Source: an uncultured Alkaliphilus sp. (lineage in GTDB: Bacteria > Bacillota > Clostridia > Peptostreptococcales > Natronincolaceae). Taken from it: a stretch of 64,000 nt of DNA. Position 1 is the first letter of the stretch; the number at the start of each line of letters is the position of its first letter. The stretch spans positions 451,672-515,671 of the forward strand of contig CALJEQ010000006.1 in assembly GCA_938074565.1 (NCBI GenBank), read 5' to 3'. The position numbers and the translations under genes are program-made. Shown one piece after another: positions 1 to 9,275 of the stretch. Under the pieces are notes generated by a model. The model was not told where the DNA came from. It did not search any database and saw only the letters and a program-made list of their open reading frames with translations.

Positions 1-1
1 T

Positions 2-289
2 AAAATAATACAAAGCTTTAGAGTAGATAAAGTTTTTGTTGGTGCCAATGGTATTACACCACAAGATGGTTGCACAACCCCAAATATGGATGAAGCCCAT
101 ACAAAAAGGATTATGATAAAATCAGCCAAAGAAATATACATAGTAGCAGATCATAGTAAATTTGGCAATGTGTCTTTTGCAAGATTTGCTAAGTTGGAAG
201 AGATAGATGGCATAATAACCGATGGAAATATTGATAAAAATGTCTTAGAAAAATATACAGCTAATCATATACAGGTTATCTATCGTTAA
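2..289 (+). CDS. fruR: DeoR-family transcriptional regulator, C-terminal part (5' truncated)
   Basis: The reading frame is open from the left edge, so only the last 95 residues are seen. They read VFVGANGI followed by TPNMDEAHTKRIMI and IVADHSKFGNVSFARFA, which is the ligand-binding C-terminal domain of DeoR-type sugar regulators; the N-terminal helix-turn-helix lies outside the window. The ATG at 86 in the ORF track is internal. The gene ends 10 bases before fruK, so it is the first visible member of the fructose operon. By analogy with other Firmicutes it should repress the operon and respond to fructose-1-phosphate. The family is clear; the fructose specificity is inferred from the neighbours. 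Confidence 0.82.
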   Translation, partial: KIIQSFRVDKVFVGANGITPQDGCTTPNMDEAHTKRIMIKSAKEIYIVADHSKFGNVSFARFAKLEEIDGIITDGNIDKNVLEKYTANHIQVIYR

Positions 290-299
290 GGAGGTTAAT

Positions 300-1229
300 A
301 TGATTACAACAGTAACACTTAATCCAGCAATAGATAAAAGTATTTTCATTGATGGGTTTCAATTAGGAAGAGTGAATAGAGTAAATAAGTCTAGATTAGA
401 AGCTGGGGGAAAAGGAATAAATGTATCAAAAGTGTTAAAGGTTTTAGGGGAAGACTCTATTGCAACGGGGTTTCTTGGTGGAGAGACTGGAACATGGATA
501 GACAATTGCTTAAAGAGTAAAGGTATAAAAACAGATTTTGTTGTGACTAATGAAGAAACAAGAACAAATATACATATAATTGACCATAAAAAGAGTATCA
601 TTACAGAGATTAATGATCAGGGAAAGTTACTACAAGATAATTATTTAAAAGAGTTACAAGTAAAAATAAAAAACCTAGCTAAATGTAGTGAAGTAATGGT
701 GTTTTCAGGGAGTTTACCCAGTGAGATGCCAAAAACAACTTATAGAGATTTATTAAAAATTGCTAATGGGTGTGGAAGCAAAACAATACTAGATACAGAG
801 GGCGAAAGTTTACTCTATAGTATCGAGGCAAAACCCTACATGATTAAACCTAATATCCATGAGTTAGAAAATACTTTAAAGGTAAAGTTTGATAATGAAG
901 TAGACATTATTAATCATTGTAAGTCTTTTATAGATAGAGGTGTAACTATTTTAGTAGTATCAATGGGTGAAGAAGGTGCTTTACTAATTACAAAGGATAG
1001 TGTACTAAAGGCAGAAAAAATAAAGGTAGAAGTAAATAATACAGTAGGGGCAGGGGATTCCATGGTGGCAACCTTTGCCTATGGCATTAAGAAGGGTTTT
1101 GATCTAGAAGAAACTTTTAAGATGGCAATTGCAACAGCCACATTAAGTGTTAGTAAGGAAATAACTTTTTTACATAAAGAAGAAATACAAAGCTATATGA
1201 AAAAAGTAAGAATGACTAAGTTAAAATAA
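300..1229 (+). CDS. fruK: 1-phosphofructokinase (PfkB family)
   Basis: This 309-residue cytoplasmic kinase converts fructose-1-phosphate to fructose-1,6-bisphosphate with ATP. It has the family start (TLNPAIDKS), the glycine-rich PfkB signature 1 region (EAGGKGINVSKVL), and PfkB signature 2 near the C-terminus (NTVGAGDSMVATF), where the Asp is the expected catalytic base. The length is normal. The ATG has a strong AAGGAGG site 4 bases upstream. Tagatose-6-phosphate kinase belongs to the same family, but the neighbouring DeoR regulator and fructose-type EIIA and EIIBC favour fruK. Its product is the effector of CggR, which is encoded 45 kb downstream in this window. Confidence 0.95.
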   Translation: MITTVTLNPAIDKSIFIDGFQLGRVNRVNKSRLEAGGKGINVSKVLKVLGEDSIATGFLGGETGTWIDNCLKSKGIKTDFVVTNEETRTNIHIIDHKKSIITEINDQGKLLQDNYLKELQVKIKNLAKCSEVMVFSGSLPSEMPKTTYRDLLKIANGCGSKTILDTEGESLLYSIEAKPYMIKPNIHELENTLKVKFDNEVDIINHCKSFIDRGVTILVVSMGEEGALLITKDSVLKAEKIKVEVNNTVGAGDSMVATFAYGIKKGFDLEETFKMAIATATLSVSKEITFLHKEEIQSYMKKVRMTKLK

Positions 1230-1242
1230 AAGGAGAATTTAT

Positions 1243-1686
1243 ATGGAAATTAAAGATATTTTGAAACCGAGTCTTATGATATTAGATTTAAAAGCCAACA
1301 ATAAAGCTTCAGTGGTGGAAGAATTAATTAAACCATTGGTGGTGGAAGGAATTGTGAAGGAAGAGAAAGTTTTTTTAAAAGTTGTTATGGATAGAGAAGA
1401 ACAGTCAACTACAGGAATCGGAATGGGAATTGCCATCCCCCACGGTAAATCTTCAATGGTGACAACCCCTTCAATAGTTTTTGGAAAATCAAAAACTGGG
1501 ATTGAATATGAAGCTTTAGATGGTAAACCCAGTCATATTTTCTTTTTGATTGCTGTACCAGAAGACTCTAAAGAGGAACATTTAAAAGTACTTAGTCAAT
1601 TATCTAGAAAATTAATGAATTCAGAAATAAGAGCAAAATTATTAAATGCAACTACAGCAGAAGATGTTATTAACTCGTTTGACTAA
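1243..1686 (+). CDS. PTS fructose-family enzyme IIA
   Basis: This 147-residue soluble EIIA domain accepts phosphate from HPr and passes it to EIIB. The motif GIAIPHGKS contains the phosphorylated histidine (His67), as in the mannitol/fructose (PTS_EIIA_2) family. The N-terminal helix and the late segment IAVPEDSKEEHLKVLSQLSRKL also fit the fold. Many bacteria fuse this domain to EIIBC; here it is a separate gene starting 13 bases after fruK, with an AAAGGAGA site. EIIBC follows 21 bases later, so the two are translated as a pair. Confidence 0.93.
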   Translation: MEIKDILKPSLMILDLKANNKASVVEELIKPLVVEGIVKEEKVFLKVVMDREEQSTTGIGMGIAIPHGKSSMVTTPSIVFGKSKTGIEYEALDGKPSHIFFLIAVPEDSKEEHLKVLSQLSRKLMNSEIRAKLLNATTAEDVINSFD

Positions 1687-1707
1687 AGTATGGTAAGGGG
1701 GACTATT

Positions 1708-3072
1708 ATGAAATTAGTTGCAGTTACTTCTTGTCCTACGGGAATAGCCCACACCTATATGGCGGCAGAGGCACTGGAAAGTGTTGCACGTAAAAAAGGA
1801 ATTAATATAAAAGTTGAAACACAAGGTTCTATTGGTGTTGAAAATCAATTAACTGAAGGGGATATTGAAGATGCCCATGTTGTAATTATTGCAGCAGGTA
1901 CAAATATTTCTAAAGAAAGATTTAGTGAAAAGACAGTATTAGAGATACCTATAACAGAGGCTATTAAAGACCCAGAAGGAATTATTGAAAAAGCAATAAA
2001 TTTAGAGCCTAAAATAAAAAAATTAAATAAAGAAGCTGAAGAAATAAATAAAAAAGAAATTAGTGTGAGTACAGGGCCATATAAACATTTAATGACTGGG
2101 GTTTCCTTTATGTTACCATTGGTGGTGGCGGGAGGACTGATAATAGCCCTTTCCTTTATATTTGGTATAGATGCCTTTCAACAGGAAGGGACTTTAGCTG
2201 CGGCATTAATGCAAATTGGTGGTGGAGCAGCTTTTACCCTGATGGTACCTGTGCTGGCAGGATACATTGCGTATTCTATTGCAGAACGACCGGGACTGGC
2301 TCCTGGTTTAATTGGAGGTATGTTAGCCACTGTAATTGGTGCAGGTTTTTTAGGGGGTATTATAGCAGGCTTTGTTGCAGGTTATACGGTTAGTTACTTA
2401 AATAAGGTTATTAAATTACCAAAAGCAATGGAAGGTTTAAAGCCTGTGTTGATTTTACCATTATTATCTACTTTAACAGTTGGCCTATTAATGACTTATG
2501 TTATTGGTTTACCATTAAAAAGTATTATGGATGGGTTAACCAGTTGGCTACAACGACTAAGTGGAACAAATGCCATGTTGTTTGGTGGGATATTAGGGTC
2601 AATGATGGCTTTTGATATGGGGGGGCCTATTAATAAGGCAGCCTATACTTTTGCCATAGGATTAGGTAGTTCTAATATTTTTCAACCCCAAGCAGTGGTA
2701 ATGGCAGCTGGAATGACACCTCCTTTAGGTTTGGCTTTAGCAACGGTGTTATTTAAAAAGAAATTTACAAAGGATGAAATTGAAACTGGAAAAGCTGCAT
2801 GGATAATGGGAATGTCCTTCATAACTGAAGGGGTTATCCCTTTTGCAGTAGCTGACCCCCTAAGGGTAGTTCCTTCTATTGTGATGGGCTCAGCAGTAAC
2901 AGGGGCTTTATCAATGATGTTTGATGTTACTTTAAGGGCACCCCACGGAGGCGTTTTTATATTACCTATCCCAAATGCAGTAGGAAATTTAGGGGGATAT
3001 TTAATTTCTATTATAATTGGTACTATAATAACAGCTTTACTTGTAGGTTTTTTCAAGAAAAAGGCAGTTTAG
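1708..3072 (+). CDS. fruA: PTS fructose transporter subunit IIBC
   Basis: This membrane permease imports and phosphorylates fructose. The EIIB domain comes first: VTSCPTGIAHTYMAAE carries the phosphorylated Cys9. A short charged linker (about residues 100-125) leads into EIIC, which has about 8-9 hydrophobic segments. I moved the start from the track's 1690 to the ATG at 1708, because GTAAGGGGGAC lies 5-12 bases before it and the protein then begins directly with the EIIB beta strand (MKLVAVTSC). The protein is 454 residues. It uses the separate EIIA just upstream. Product of the reaction is fructose-1-phosphate, the substrate of FruK. Confidence 0.93.
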   Translation: MKLVAVTSCPTGIAHTYMAAEALESVARKKGINIKVETQGSIGVENQLTEGDIEDAHVVIIAAGTNISKERFSEKTVLEIPITEAIKDPEGIIEKAINLEPKIKKLNKEAEEINKKEISVSTGPYKHLMTGVSFMLPLVVAGGLIIALSFIFGIDAFQQEGTLAAALMQIGGGAAFTLMVPVLAGYIAYSIAERPGLAPGLIGGMLATVIGAGFLGGIIAGFVAGYTVSYLNKVIKLPKAMEGLKPVLILPLLSTLTVGLLMTYVIGLPLKSIMDGLTSWLQRLSGTNAMLFGGILGSMMAFDMGGPINKAAYTFAIGLGSSNIFQPQAVVMAAGMTPPLGLALATVLFKKKFTKDEIETGKAAWIMGMSFITEGVIPFAVADPLRVVPSIVMGSAVTGALSMMFDVTLRAPHGGVFILPIPNAVGNLGGYLISIIIGTIITALLVGFFKKKAV

Positions 3073-3160
3073 TGAATCATTAATATATATTTAGTTGATA
3101 TATAATTTATCCTGTCTACAAATAATATTAAAATAGATGTCCTAAGGAAGGATGATGTAA

Positions 3161-3424
3161 ATGTTAATAAAAACTGTTGTTGTTAAGAATAACTCAGGGT
3201 TACATGCTAGACCTGCTACAATGGTGGTTAAAGAAGCTTCAAAGTATAGAAGTGAAATTATGATAATAAATGGTACCATAGAAGTTAATGCAAAGAGTAT
3301 TATGGGTATTATGGCAATGGGAGCAAATAAAGGACAAGAATTAGAATTAAGAATAGATGGTTCAGATGAAAAAGAAGCATTAGAAGCATTAGGGGCTTTG
3401 TTTGAAACGAACTTTGATGAATAA
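3161..3424 (+). CDS. ptsH: Phosphocarrier protein HPr
   Basis: This 87-residue protein is the general phosphate carrier between enzyme I and the sugar-specific EIIA proteins. GLHARPA holds the catalytic His15. Ser46 in NAKSIMG is the site phosphorylated by HPr kinase in Gram-positive bacteria, so a role in carbon catabolite control is likely. An AAGGAAGG site precedes the ATG. The gene ends 13 bases before the ptsI start, and the two sit directly behind the fructose genes with no clear terminator between, so all five may be transcribed together. Confidence 0.96.
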   Translation: MLIKTVVVKNNSGLHARPATMVVKEASKYRSEIMIINGTIEVNAKSIMGIMAMGANKGQELELRIDGSDEKEALEALGALFETNFDE

Positions 3425-3437
3425 AGGGGGCAGAAAA

Positions 3438-5129
3438 ATGTTAAAGGGGATAGGTGCTTCACCTGGAATTGCAATAGGAAAAGTTTTATTGTTAAAAAAA
3501 GAAGAACTTAATTTTCAACATATGACAATAACTGATGTTGAAGGAGAGAAAAAAAAGCTACATAAAGCATTGGAAATATCGAAACAACAACTGGAGGAAA
3601 TAAAAAAAACCTCAACAGAACAACAAAGAAGTATTTTAGATGCTCATGTTATGATATTAGAAGACCCAGAATTAATTAGTAGCGTAGAAGGTAAAATAGA
3701 TTCTGAAAAGTTGAATGTCGAAGCAGTTCTTGATGAAGTATTAAAAATGTTTATTGCCATCTTTGAAGGTATGGATAATGAATATATGAAGGAAAGGGCT
3801 GCTGATATAAGGGATGTAGGTCAGAGGCTAGTGATGAATCTGATGGGAAAAGAACAGCTTAACCTACAAGAATTAAAAGAACCAGTTATTTTAGCAGCCC
3901 ATGATATTACGCCTTCTGATACAGCTCAAATGGATAGAGAGATGGTATTAGGCTTCATTACCGACATTGGAGGGAGGACATCCCACAGTGCAATTATGGC
4001 TAGGTCTATGGAAATTCCTGCTGTTGTAGGGTTAGGAAATATTACAGAAGAAGTTAAAATGGGAGATACTATTATTTTAGATGGAAAAGAAGGAACGATT
4101 TTAATTAATCCAGATAGTTCTGTAATAGAAGAATATGCAAAACGTAGAGAAGAAGAAGAAGAAGTAAAAAGAGAGTTAAGAAAATTAGTTAATAGCGATA
4201 CTGTTTCTAAAGATGGGGTTAAGGTTGAATTAGCCTCTAATATAGGAAACCCAAAAGATGCAAAAAAAGCCCATGAAAATGGTGCAGAGGGAATAGGCTT
4301 ATATCGTACAGAGTTTTTATATATGGACAGGTCAAGTCTTCCAACAGAAGAAGAACAATTTAAAGCATATAAAGAAGTGTTGGAAATTATGGGAGATCGC
4401 CCTGTCGTTATTAGAACATTGGATATTGGTGGAGATAAAGAGTTACCTTACTTAAACTTACCTAAGGAAATGAACCCTTTTCTAGGTTATCGTGCTATTA
4501 GAATTTGTTTAGATGAAAAGGAAATCTTTAAAACTCAATTAAGGGCATTGCTAAGGGCAAGTGTGTATGGAAATTTAAAAATTATGTATCCTATGATTTC
4601 TTCTGTAGAGGAAGTAAGACAAGCAAATGAAATATTAGAAGAAGTTAAACAAGAACTTAAGGCTGTAAATATCAATTATTCAACTGAAATTGAAGTAGGA
4701 ATTATGATTGAAATTCCTGCGGCGGCTGTTATTTCAGATATATTAGCAAAGGAAGTAGATTTCTTTAGTATTGGAACAAATGATTTAATACAATACACCA
4801 CTGCTGTAGATCGTATGAATGAAAAAATTTCTTATTTATATAACCCTTTTAATCCTGCTGTATTAAGATTAATTAAAACAGTTATAGATAACGGACATAA
4901 AGCAGGTATTTGGGTGGGTATGTGTGGTGAAGTGGCGGGAGACCAACGCCTAATTCCTATCCTATTGGGTATGGGTTTAGATGAATTTAGTATGAGTGCA
5001 TCTTCTGTTCTTCCTGCTAGAAAACAAATTCAAGGCTTATGCTATGAAGAAATGAAGGGTATAGCTGAAAAGGTATTAGAAATTAGTACGGCGAAGGAAA
5101 TAGAAGAATTTGTAAAATTAAACATCTAA
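3438..5129 (+). CDS. ptsI: Phosphoenolpyruvate-protein phosphotransferase (PTS enzyme I)
   Basis: This 563-residue enzyme transfers phosphate from phosphoenolpyruvate to HPr. The swivelling domain contains the active-site histidine in GGRTSHSAIMAR. The C-terminal barrel shows the PEP-binding elements IGLYRTEFLYMDR, RTLDIGGDKELPY and the FSIGTNDLIQYTTAVDR signature, plus the catalytic cysteine in WVGMCGEVAGD. The track start at 3402 overlaps ptsH; I prefer the ATG at 3438, preceded by AAAGGGGG and giving the usual beginning MLKGIGASPG. An intrinsic terminator follows the stop. Confidence 0.96.
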   Translation: MLKGIGASPGIAIGKVLLLKKEELNFQHMTITDVEGEKKKLHKALEISKQQLEEIKKTSTEQQRSILDAHVMILEDPELISSVEGKIDSEKLNVEAVLDEVLKMFIAIFEGMDNEYMKERAADIRDVGQRLVMNLMGKEQLNLQELKEPVILAAHDITPSDTAQMDREMVLGFITDIGGRTSHSAIMARSMEIPAVVGLGNITEEVKMGDTIILDGKEGTILINPDSSVIEEYAKRREEEEEVKRELRKLVNSDTVSKDGVKVELASNIGNPKDAKKAHENGAEGIGLYRTEFLYMDRSSLPTEEEQFKAYKEVLEIMGDRPVVIRTLDIGGDKELPYLNLPKEMNPFLGYRAIRICLDEKEIFKTQLRALLRASVYGNLKIMYPMISSVEEVRQANEILEEVKQELKAVNINYSTEIEVGIMIEIPAAAVISDILAKEVDFFSIGTNDLIQYTTAVDRMNEKISYLYNPFNPAVLRLIKTVIDNGHKAGIWVGMCGEVAGDQRLIPILLGMGLDEFSMSASSVLPARKQIQGLCYEEMKGIAEKVLEISTAKEIEEFVKLNI

Positions 5130-5177
5130 GTTTTTATAAATATAATTTTATTTAGTAAATTAAATTTATTATTATTT

Positions 5178-5224
5178 TAAAAAGCACAGTCTATAACATT
5201 TTAAGTTAAGGACTGTGCTTTTTG
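5178..5224 (+). terminator. Intrinsic terminator after ptsI
   Basis: Inverted arms AAAAGCACAGTC and GACTGTGCTTTTT around a loop of about 18 bases end in a T run. The structure separates the rightward PTS operon from leftward tyrS and, with A-rich and T-rich flanks, could work in both directions. Confidence 0.8.
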
Positions 5225-5242
5225 TGTAATAGATAATTATAA

Positions 5243-6466
5243 CTATACCAATTTTACTTGATGGAATGATTTTTTACCTTTTTTAATCATTAAAGCCCTA
5301 TCTATAAAGCTGTCTACCGTAATAGCAAGCCCTATATCTGTTACTTTAACTTCATCAATAGCAATGCCTCCTTGTTGAACAAGACGACGGGCTTCACCTC
5401 TGGATGGAGCAAGTTCTGTTTTTACTAATAGACCTAAGATGTCCATTCCATCTAATTCTGTTTCAGTTATTTCGGTGGTGGGTACAGAGCCTGCTAAAGG
5501 ACCTTTGCCAAATAGAGATTTAGCAGCTTCTTGAGCTTTGTTGGCTTCATCTTCTCCATGAACTAATTTAGTTACTTCAAAGGCAAGTATTTCTTTAGCT
5601 TTATTAATTTCTGATCCTTCTAAGGAGCTTAATCTTCTTACCTCATCCATTGGTAAGAAAGTTAAGAGGGATAAACATCGTTCAACGTCTTTATCATCAA
5701 CATTTCTCCAGTATTGGAAAAATTCAAAGGGTGAAGTTTTTTCAGGGTTTAACCAAATAGCTCCATTTTCAGTTTTACCCATTTTTTTACCTTCACTGGT
5801 GGTTAGTAGGGTGAAGGTCATACCGTAGGCAGCAGCTCCTTCAACCCGTCTAATTAGGTCAGCACCAGCAATAATATTAGACCATTGATCGTCTCCTCCC
5901 AATTGAACACGACAACCATGTCTTCTGTATAGTTCAAGGAAATCGTAACTTTGCATAATCATGTAATTAAATTCTAAGAAGGATAACCCCTTCTCCATAC
6001 GGCTTTTAAAACATTCTGCTGTTAACATACGATTAACAGAAAAATGTCTGCCAATTTCCCTTAAGAAGGGAACATATTGTAAACCAAGTAGCCAATCTGC
6101 ATTGTTTACCATAATGGCATTGCCTTCTGAAAAATCTAAAAATCCTTTCGTTTGTTCTAAAAAACAGTTACCATTATGTTGAATTTCTTCTGGGGTTAAC
6201 ATTTTTCTCATGTCGGTTTTTCCACTTGGGTCACCCACCATGGCTGTTCCACCACCAATTAGAAAAATTGGTTTATGACCAGCTCTTTGTAAATGGGCCA
6301 TAGCAATTACTTGTAAAAAATGCCCCACATGTAGGCTGTCGGCTGTTGGGTCAAAACCAATATAAAAAGTAACTGACTCTTTACCAAATAGTTCTCTAAT
6401 TTCTTCTTCATGGGTTGTTTGTTGAATAAACCCTCTTTCTTTAAGTACGTCAAAAATATTAGACAT
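5243..6466 (-). CDS. tyrS: Tyrosyl-tRNA synthetase
   Basis: This 407-residue class I synthetase charges tRNA-Tyr. The HIGH-type motif appears in [11 protein letters not shown], the KMSKS-type loop is KKMGKTENG, and the tyrosine and tRNA pocket segments ([24 protein letters not shown]) are present. The C-terminal S4-like RNA-binding domain ([17 protein letters not shown]) is intact. The start is preceded by AGGGAGG on the minus strand. It is transcribed alone, behind a T-box leader, so its expression should rise when uncharged tRNA-Tyr accumulates. Confidence 0.97.
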   Translation of the reverse strand: MSNIFDVLKERGFIQQTTHEEEIRELFGKESVTFYIGFDPTADSLHVGHFLQVIAMAHLQRAGHKPIFLIGGGTAMVGDPSGKTDMRKMLTPEEIQHNGNCFLEQTKGFLDFSEGNAIMVNNADWLLGLQYVPFLREIGRHFSVNRMLTAECFKSRMEKGLSFLEFNYMIMQSYDFLELYRRHGCRVQLGGDDQWSNIIAGADLIRRVEGAAAYGMTFTLLTTSEGKKMGKTENGAIWLNPEKTSPFEFFQYWRNVDDKDVERCLSLLTFLPMDEVRRLSSLEGSEINKAKEILAFEVTKLVHGEDEANKAQEAAKSLFGKGPLAGSVPTTEITETELDGMDILGLLVKTELAPSRGEARRLVQQGGIAIDEVKVTDIGLAITVDSFIDRALMIKKGKKSFHQVKLV

Positions 6467-6527
6467 AACATAACCTCCCTATAATTAAATTGTTATAAAA
6501 TAACTAAGTTTATTGAATCCACAAAAA

Positions 6528-6570
6528 TAAAAAAGGGCCTACTCGTCTTATTGAAAGGACGAGGAGACCC
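6528..6570 (-). terminator. T-box-controlled terminator of tyrS
   Basis: On the minus strand the arms GGGTCTCCTCGTC and GACGAGTAGGCCC enclose a 10-base loop and are followed by TTTTTTAT. The hairpin adjoins the T-box core, whose pairing with uncharged tRNA would form the competing antiterminator. Confidence 0.88.
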
Positions 6571-6762
6571 GTGGTACCACCTTTATTTGCATATTAAATG
6601 CCTCTACCAAGATAACGGATGGGAACCGTCGAAGCTTTTAACTCCGAAACTCCAAAGGGTAATTCATCTTACCATGTACTGTAGATTTTTCATCAGCCAA
6701 TCTACTTTCTAGGTTGTAACCATGGGGACTACTAATCTTCTTCAACGTTTTTATTATAACTA
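6571..6762 (-). promoter_or_regulatory. T-box riboswitch leader of tyrS
   Basis: Read on the minus strand, the leader contains the T-box core AAAGGTGGTACCACG, which pairs with the free CCA end of uncharged tRNA. Upstream is a stem I region with an AGTAG element, a distal hairpin GTAGATT/AATCTAC with a GGCTGATGAA loop, and a GAATTAC segment whose TAC is the best candidate specifier codon for tyrosine. A terminator hairpin follows directly. The class is certain from the core; the exact specifier position is inferred. Confidence 0.92.
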
Positions 6763-6949
6763 TTAGTACATTTTAACATATGAGTAAGAAGTTTTTCAAT
6801 AGAAAATTTTTAAAACCTTAAATTAGTTTTACCACTATGAAAGTAAAATATTATCGAATAGAAAATTTTACTTATGTAAACCTTTGCTGTAGTTTAGTAT
6901 AATAGATTTAGGCTGTTGTTCGGGAAAATAACAAAAGAGAGGGTAATAT

Positions 6950-8236
6950 ATGATGAAAAATTATATTGAAGGAATTTATATTAAAATAGCAATAATTACC
7001 TTGGCGATTATGACCATAGGTGTATATGTAACTTTTGCTATATTCCCAATTAAGGAGGTAAATCTTCCAATTACAGCAGTTGAAATAGGTAAGGATATAA
7101 TTCTTGAAAGGGATTATTATTTAGATCAAATGACTGTCTATGCAAATAATCCAACTGTTGGTACCAATCAAGTAAGTTTGAAAGCAGAAGAAGAGAATAA
7201 GCAACAAGTGTTGCCAATACAAACTGATAAGTCTAACAATTCTGCTGTTTTGATAGAAAATCAAAATGTAGATGAAGGGCAGAAAACAAATGTAGAAAAA
7301 CAAACAAAAGATGTAAATTCAGTAGGTCAGGTAAGTATTGTAAATACAGTAGATTCAGTAGACATAACAAATGAGATAAACACAACCAAAGAAGTAACTG
7401 AAAAAACAGAAGTAAGTATAGTAAATGCAGTTAGCACAGAGAATGAAGTTAAAGAGCAAAATGAAGTAAATGAAATAAAAGAATTAAACGAAGAAGAAAA
7501 AGAGGCAATTGAGGAAAAAGAAACAAAAGAAGTAAATGAACTAAAGGTAGAGAATAAACAACAAAATGCAAAGACTAAGGAAAAAGAGGCAATAATGCAA
7601 AAAGATCTTAATTCATATGTACTGGATGTTATTAAAACATATCCTATTGGACTCTACCCCTATTTATTAAATAATGATTTTCAGAACTATAATGGAGTTA
7701 CTACTAACATAAATTATAAGGGGAAATTGTTATTAAAGGCTCATCCTAGTGGAAACAGAGCAAGTCATTGTTCTGGTATTACATTTGAAGTGTTTTATAA
7801 AGCTATGCAGAAACGAAATAAGGAAGTTGGTATATCTACTGACGATTTTAATGGAATGACTTATAATCAATTATACGACTTTGTTTTAATTTGGTATGTT
7901 GCCACAGGCAATAAAAGTAGCAATAACATAGCAACTGCTATGGAGAAGTACGGTGTGGGAAAAGAAATTAGTAACTTTGAAGATGCTAGAGCAGGGGATT
8001 TTATTGATTTCAGTCGAGAAAACAATACTGGACATACTGGAGTTTTTATAAAGTGGATTAGAGATAACGGGAAGATTGTTGGTGTAAGGTATTGGTCCAG
8101 CCAAAATTCAACAAAGGGAATAAATTATAAAGAGGAATACTTTAATATACAAAAAAGAGATGGAAAAAAATATGGTAACTTAATGATAAATCAAGTGTAT
8201 ATTGGTAGGGTTACCTCTATTAATCAATATAAATAA
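6950..8236 (+). CDS. Exported membrane-anchored protein with possible NlpC/P60-like hydrolase domain
   Basis: I do not recognise this 428-residue protein as a named family. It starts with a membrane anchor or uncleaved signal (about residues 10-32, IKIAIITLAIMTIGVYVTF). A long low-complexity stretch (about residues 90-220) rich in Val, Asn, Glu and Lys follows and looks like a wall-spanning linker. The C-terminal third (about 230-425) has SHCSGITFEVF, GDFIDFSRENNTGHTGVFI and RYWSSQ, an order of Cys, Gly-Asp, Gly-His and late polar residue like papain-fold NlpC/P60 or CHAP hydrolases. A cell-wall or surface role is inferred from this. ATG 6953 is an alternative start; GAGAGGG lies upstream. 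Confidence 0.6.
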   Translation: MMKNYIEGIYIKIAIITLAIMTIGVYVTFAIFPIKEVNLPITAVEIGKDIILERDYYLDQMTVYANNPTVGTNQVSLKAEEENKQQVLPIQTDKSNNSAVLIENQNVDEGQKTNVEKQTKDVNSVGQVSIVNTVDSVDITNEINTTKEVTEKTEVSIVNAVSTENEVKEQNEVNEIKELNEEEKEAIEEKETKEVNELKVENKQQNAKTKEKEAIMQKDLNSYVLDVIKTYPIGLYPYLLNNDFQNYNGVTTNINYKGKLLLKAHPSGNRASHCSGITFEVFYKAMQKRNKEVGISTDDFNGMTYNQLYDFVLIWYVATGNKSSNNIATAMEKYGVGKEISNFEDARAGDFIDFSRENNTGHTGVFIKWIRDNGKIVGVRYWSSQNSTKGINYKEEYFNIQKRDGKKYGNLMINQVYIGRVTSINQYK

Positions 8237-8295
8237 CCTGATAATTTAAATTAATAATAATTTTTTGACCTTGTATTAAAGATTGTGTAATTTAC

Positions 8296-8335
8296 AAAAA
8301 GAGTATTTCTCAACAAGAGATGTGCTCTTTTTTTC
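8296..8335 (+). terminator. Probable intrinsic terminator
   Basis: GAGTATTTCTC and GAGATGTGCTC form an imperfect stem around AACAA, flanked by an A run and followed by seven Ts. It would end the transcript of the 6950 gene. Confidence 0.6.
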
Positions 8336-8608
8336 TATAGATTTATAAAATCTACAAAAAATATAGGACTTTTGTAATTGGAAAATAATATCAAAAATGG
8401 TACTAGTGATGGATTTTATTGGTAATAAACTAGAGGTATAATAATATTAATCAAACAACAGATGTTGAACAAAGTGTTAATTAAGGTTTATAAAAATTGT
8501 ACTTTGTTTTTTTAGACACATAAATGGTTAAATTTTGCATATTTTACAAAATAATTAAGTTATACAATATTATAATAAGTGTTATAAAATTTATTAGGAG
8601 GTGGTTGC
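8336..8608 (+). other. AT-rich intergenic stretch upstream of the secreted-protein gene
   Basis: No gene is seen. A weak hairpin AACAAAGT/ACTTTGTT (8468-8511) is followed by a T run, and a TATAAT lies at 8571-8576 without a convincing -35 element. The promoter of the downstream micro-ORF and secreted protein probably lies here. Confidence 0.4.
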
Positions 8609-8653
8609 ATGAAAAAAATAGTTTTCTATTACATAGTGCTCAACTTCTACTGA
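8609..8653 (+). CDS. Candidate 14-residue micro-ORF (leader peptide?)
   Basis: An excellent AGGAGGTGG site lies 5 bases before an ATG that opens a 14-codon frame reading MKKIVFYYIVLNFY, then TGA. It is too short for the ORF track. The peptide is hydrophobic and aromatic. It lies about 75 bases before the secreted protein at 8730. It could be a leader peptide, a small membrane peptide or the remnant of a signal sequence. The ribosome binding site is the only support. Confidence 0.3.
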   Translation: MKKIVFYYIVLNFY

Positions 8654-8729
8654 AAGATTATGAAAAACTTATGTAAGGTAGGAAACGATGTGTTAAATTA
8701 AAAAAATACTAACGAAAAGGGTGGTTATT

Positions 8730-9263
8730 ATGATGAAAAATAAAATTAAAAAAATGGCTATTGTTGCTTCAGCTTTTATGTTATTATCAATTCCAATGTC
8801 GTTTGCCAGTGAAGTAGTAGAAAGTAATTTTGATGATGTTCAACCAATGGTGTCACAAATTACTAACAAAATTAATTTTAATAAAGTAAATGTATTTAAA
8901 GGTGAAACGCTAACTTATACTGCTGAAGTAGAATTTGGTAATTTTGCAATGACAAATCCATTTACTTCCTGTATGGATATTGCTATTAATTACAACGTGT
9001 TTGAAAAACCATCAATAGGTTCCAATAATACGGGACAAACAGTTAGCTACTCTTATTTGTCTTCTGATAGTAAAATTAATGCACCGTCTTGGTCTTGGCA
9101 ATCTGGTACTAAATGGTTCTATGTACCAAAAACATGGACTGTTTCAGGTACTGCCAAAGTAAGATCAAATTCAGTGGCTTCTGGTAGTAGTTTTGTTGGT
9201 CAAAAAGATAAAACTTGGAACTCTTCAGGTTATGATGCATTTGCAACAGTTTATGTAAAATAG
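8730..9263 (+). CDS. Small secreted protein of unknown function
   Basis: This 177-residue protein has a classical signal peptide: MMKNKIKKM, then hydrophobic AIVASAFMLLSIPMSFA, with likely cleavage after FAS or SFA. The mature part of about 150 residues is polar and rich in Ser, Thr, Asn and aromatic residues (WSWQSGTKWFYVPKTW), consistent with a beta-sandwich fold. No catalytic motif or cell-wall anchor is seen. I chose ATG 8730 over the track's GTG at 8721 because AAAGGGTGG overlaps that GTG and is correctly spaced for the ATG. A terminator follows, so it is probably transcribed without the 9352 gene, though the two may act together outside the membrane. Confidence 0.7.
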   Translation: MMKNKIKKMAIVASAFMLLSIPMSFASEVVESNFDDVQPMVSQITNKINFNKVNVFKGETLTYTAEVEFGNFAMTNPFTSCMDIAINYNVFEKPSIGSNNTGQTVSYSYLSSDSKINAPSWSWQSGTKWFYVPKTWTVSGTAKVRSNSVASGSSFVGQKDKTWNSSGYDAFATVYVK

Positions 9264-9275
9264 TAAATAAATACT

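Noticed and set aside
8660-8701. Second tiny frame (13 codons) after the 8609 micro-ORF
   Set aside because: It has no ribosome binding site and no other support.
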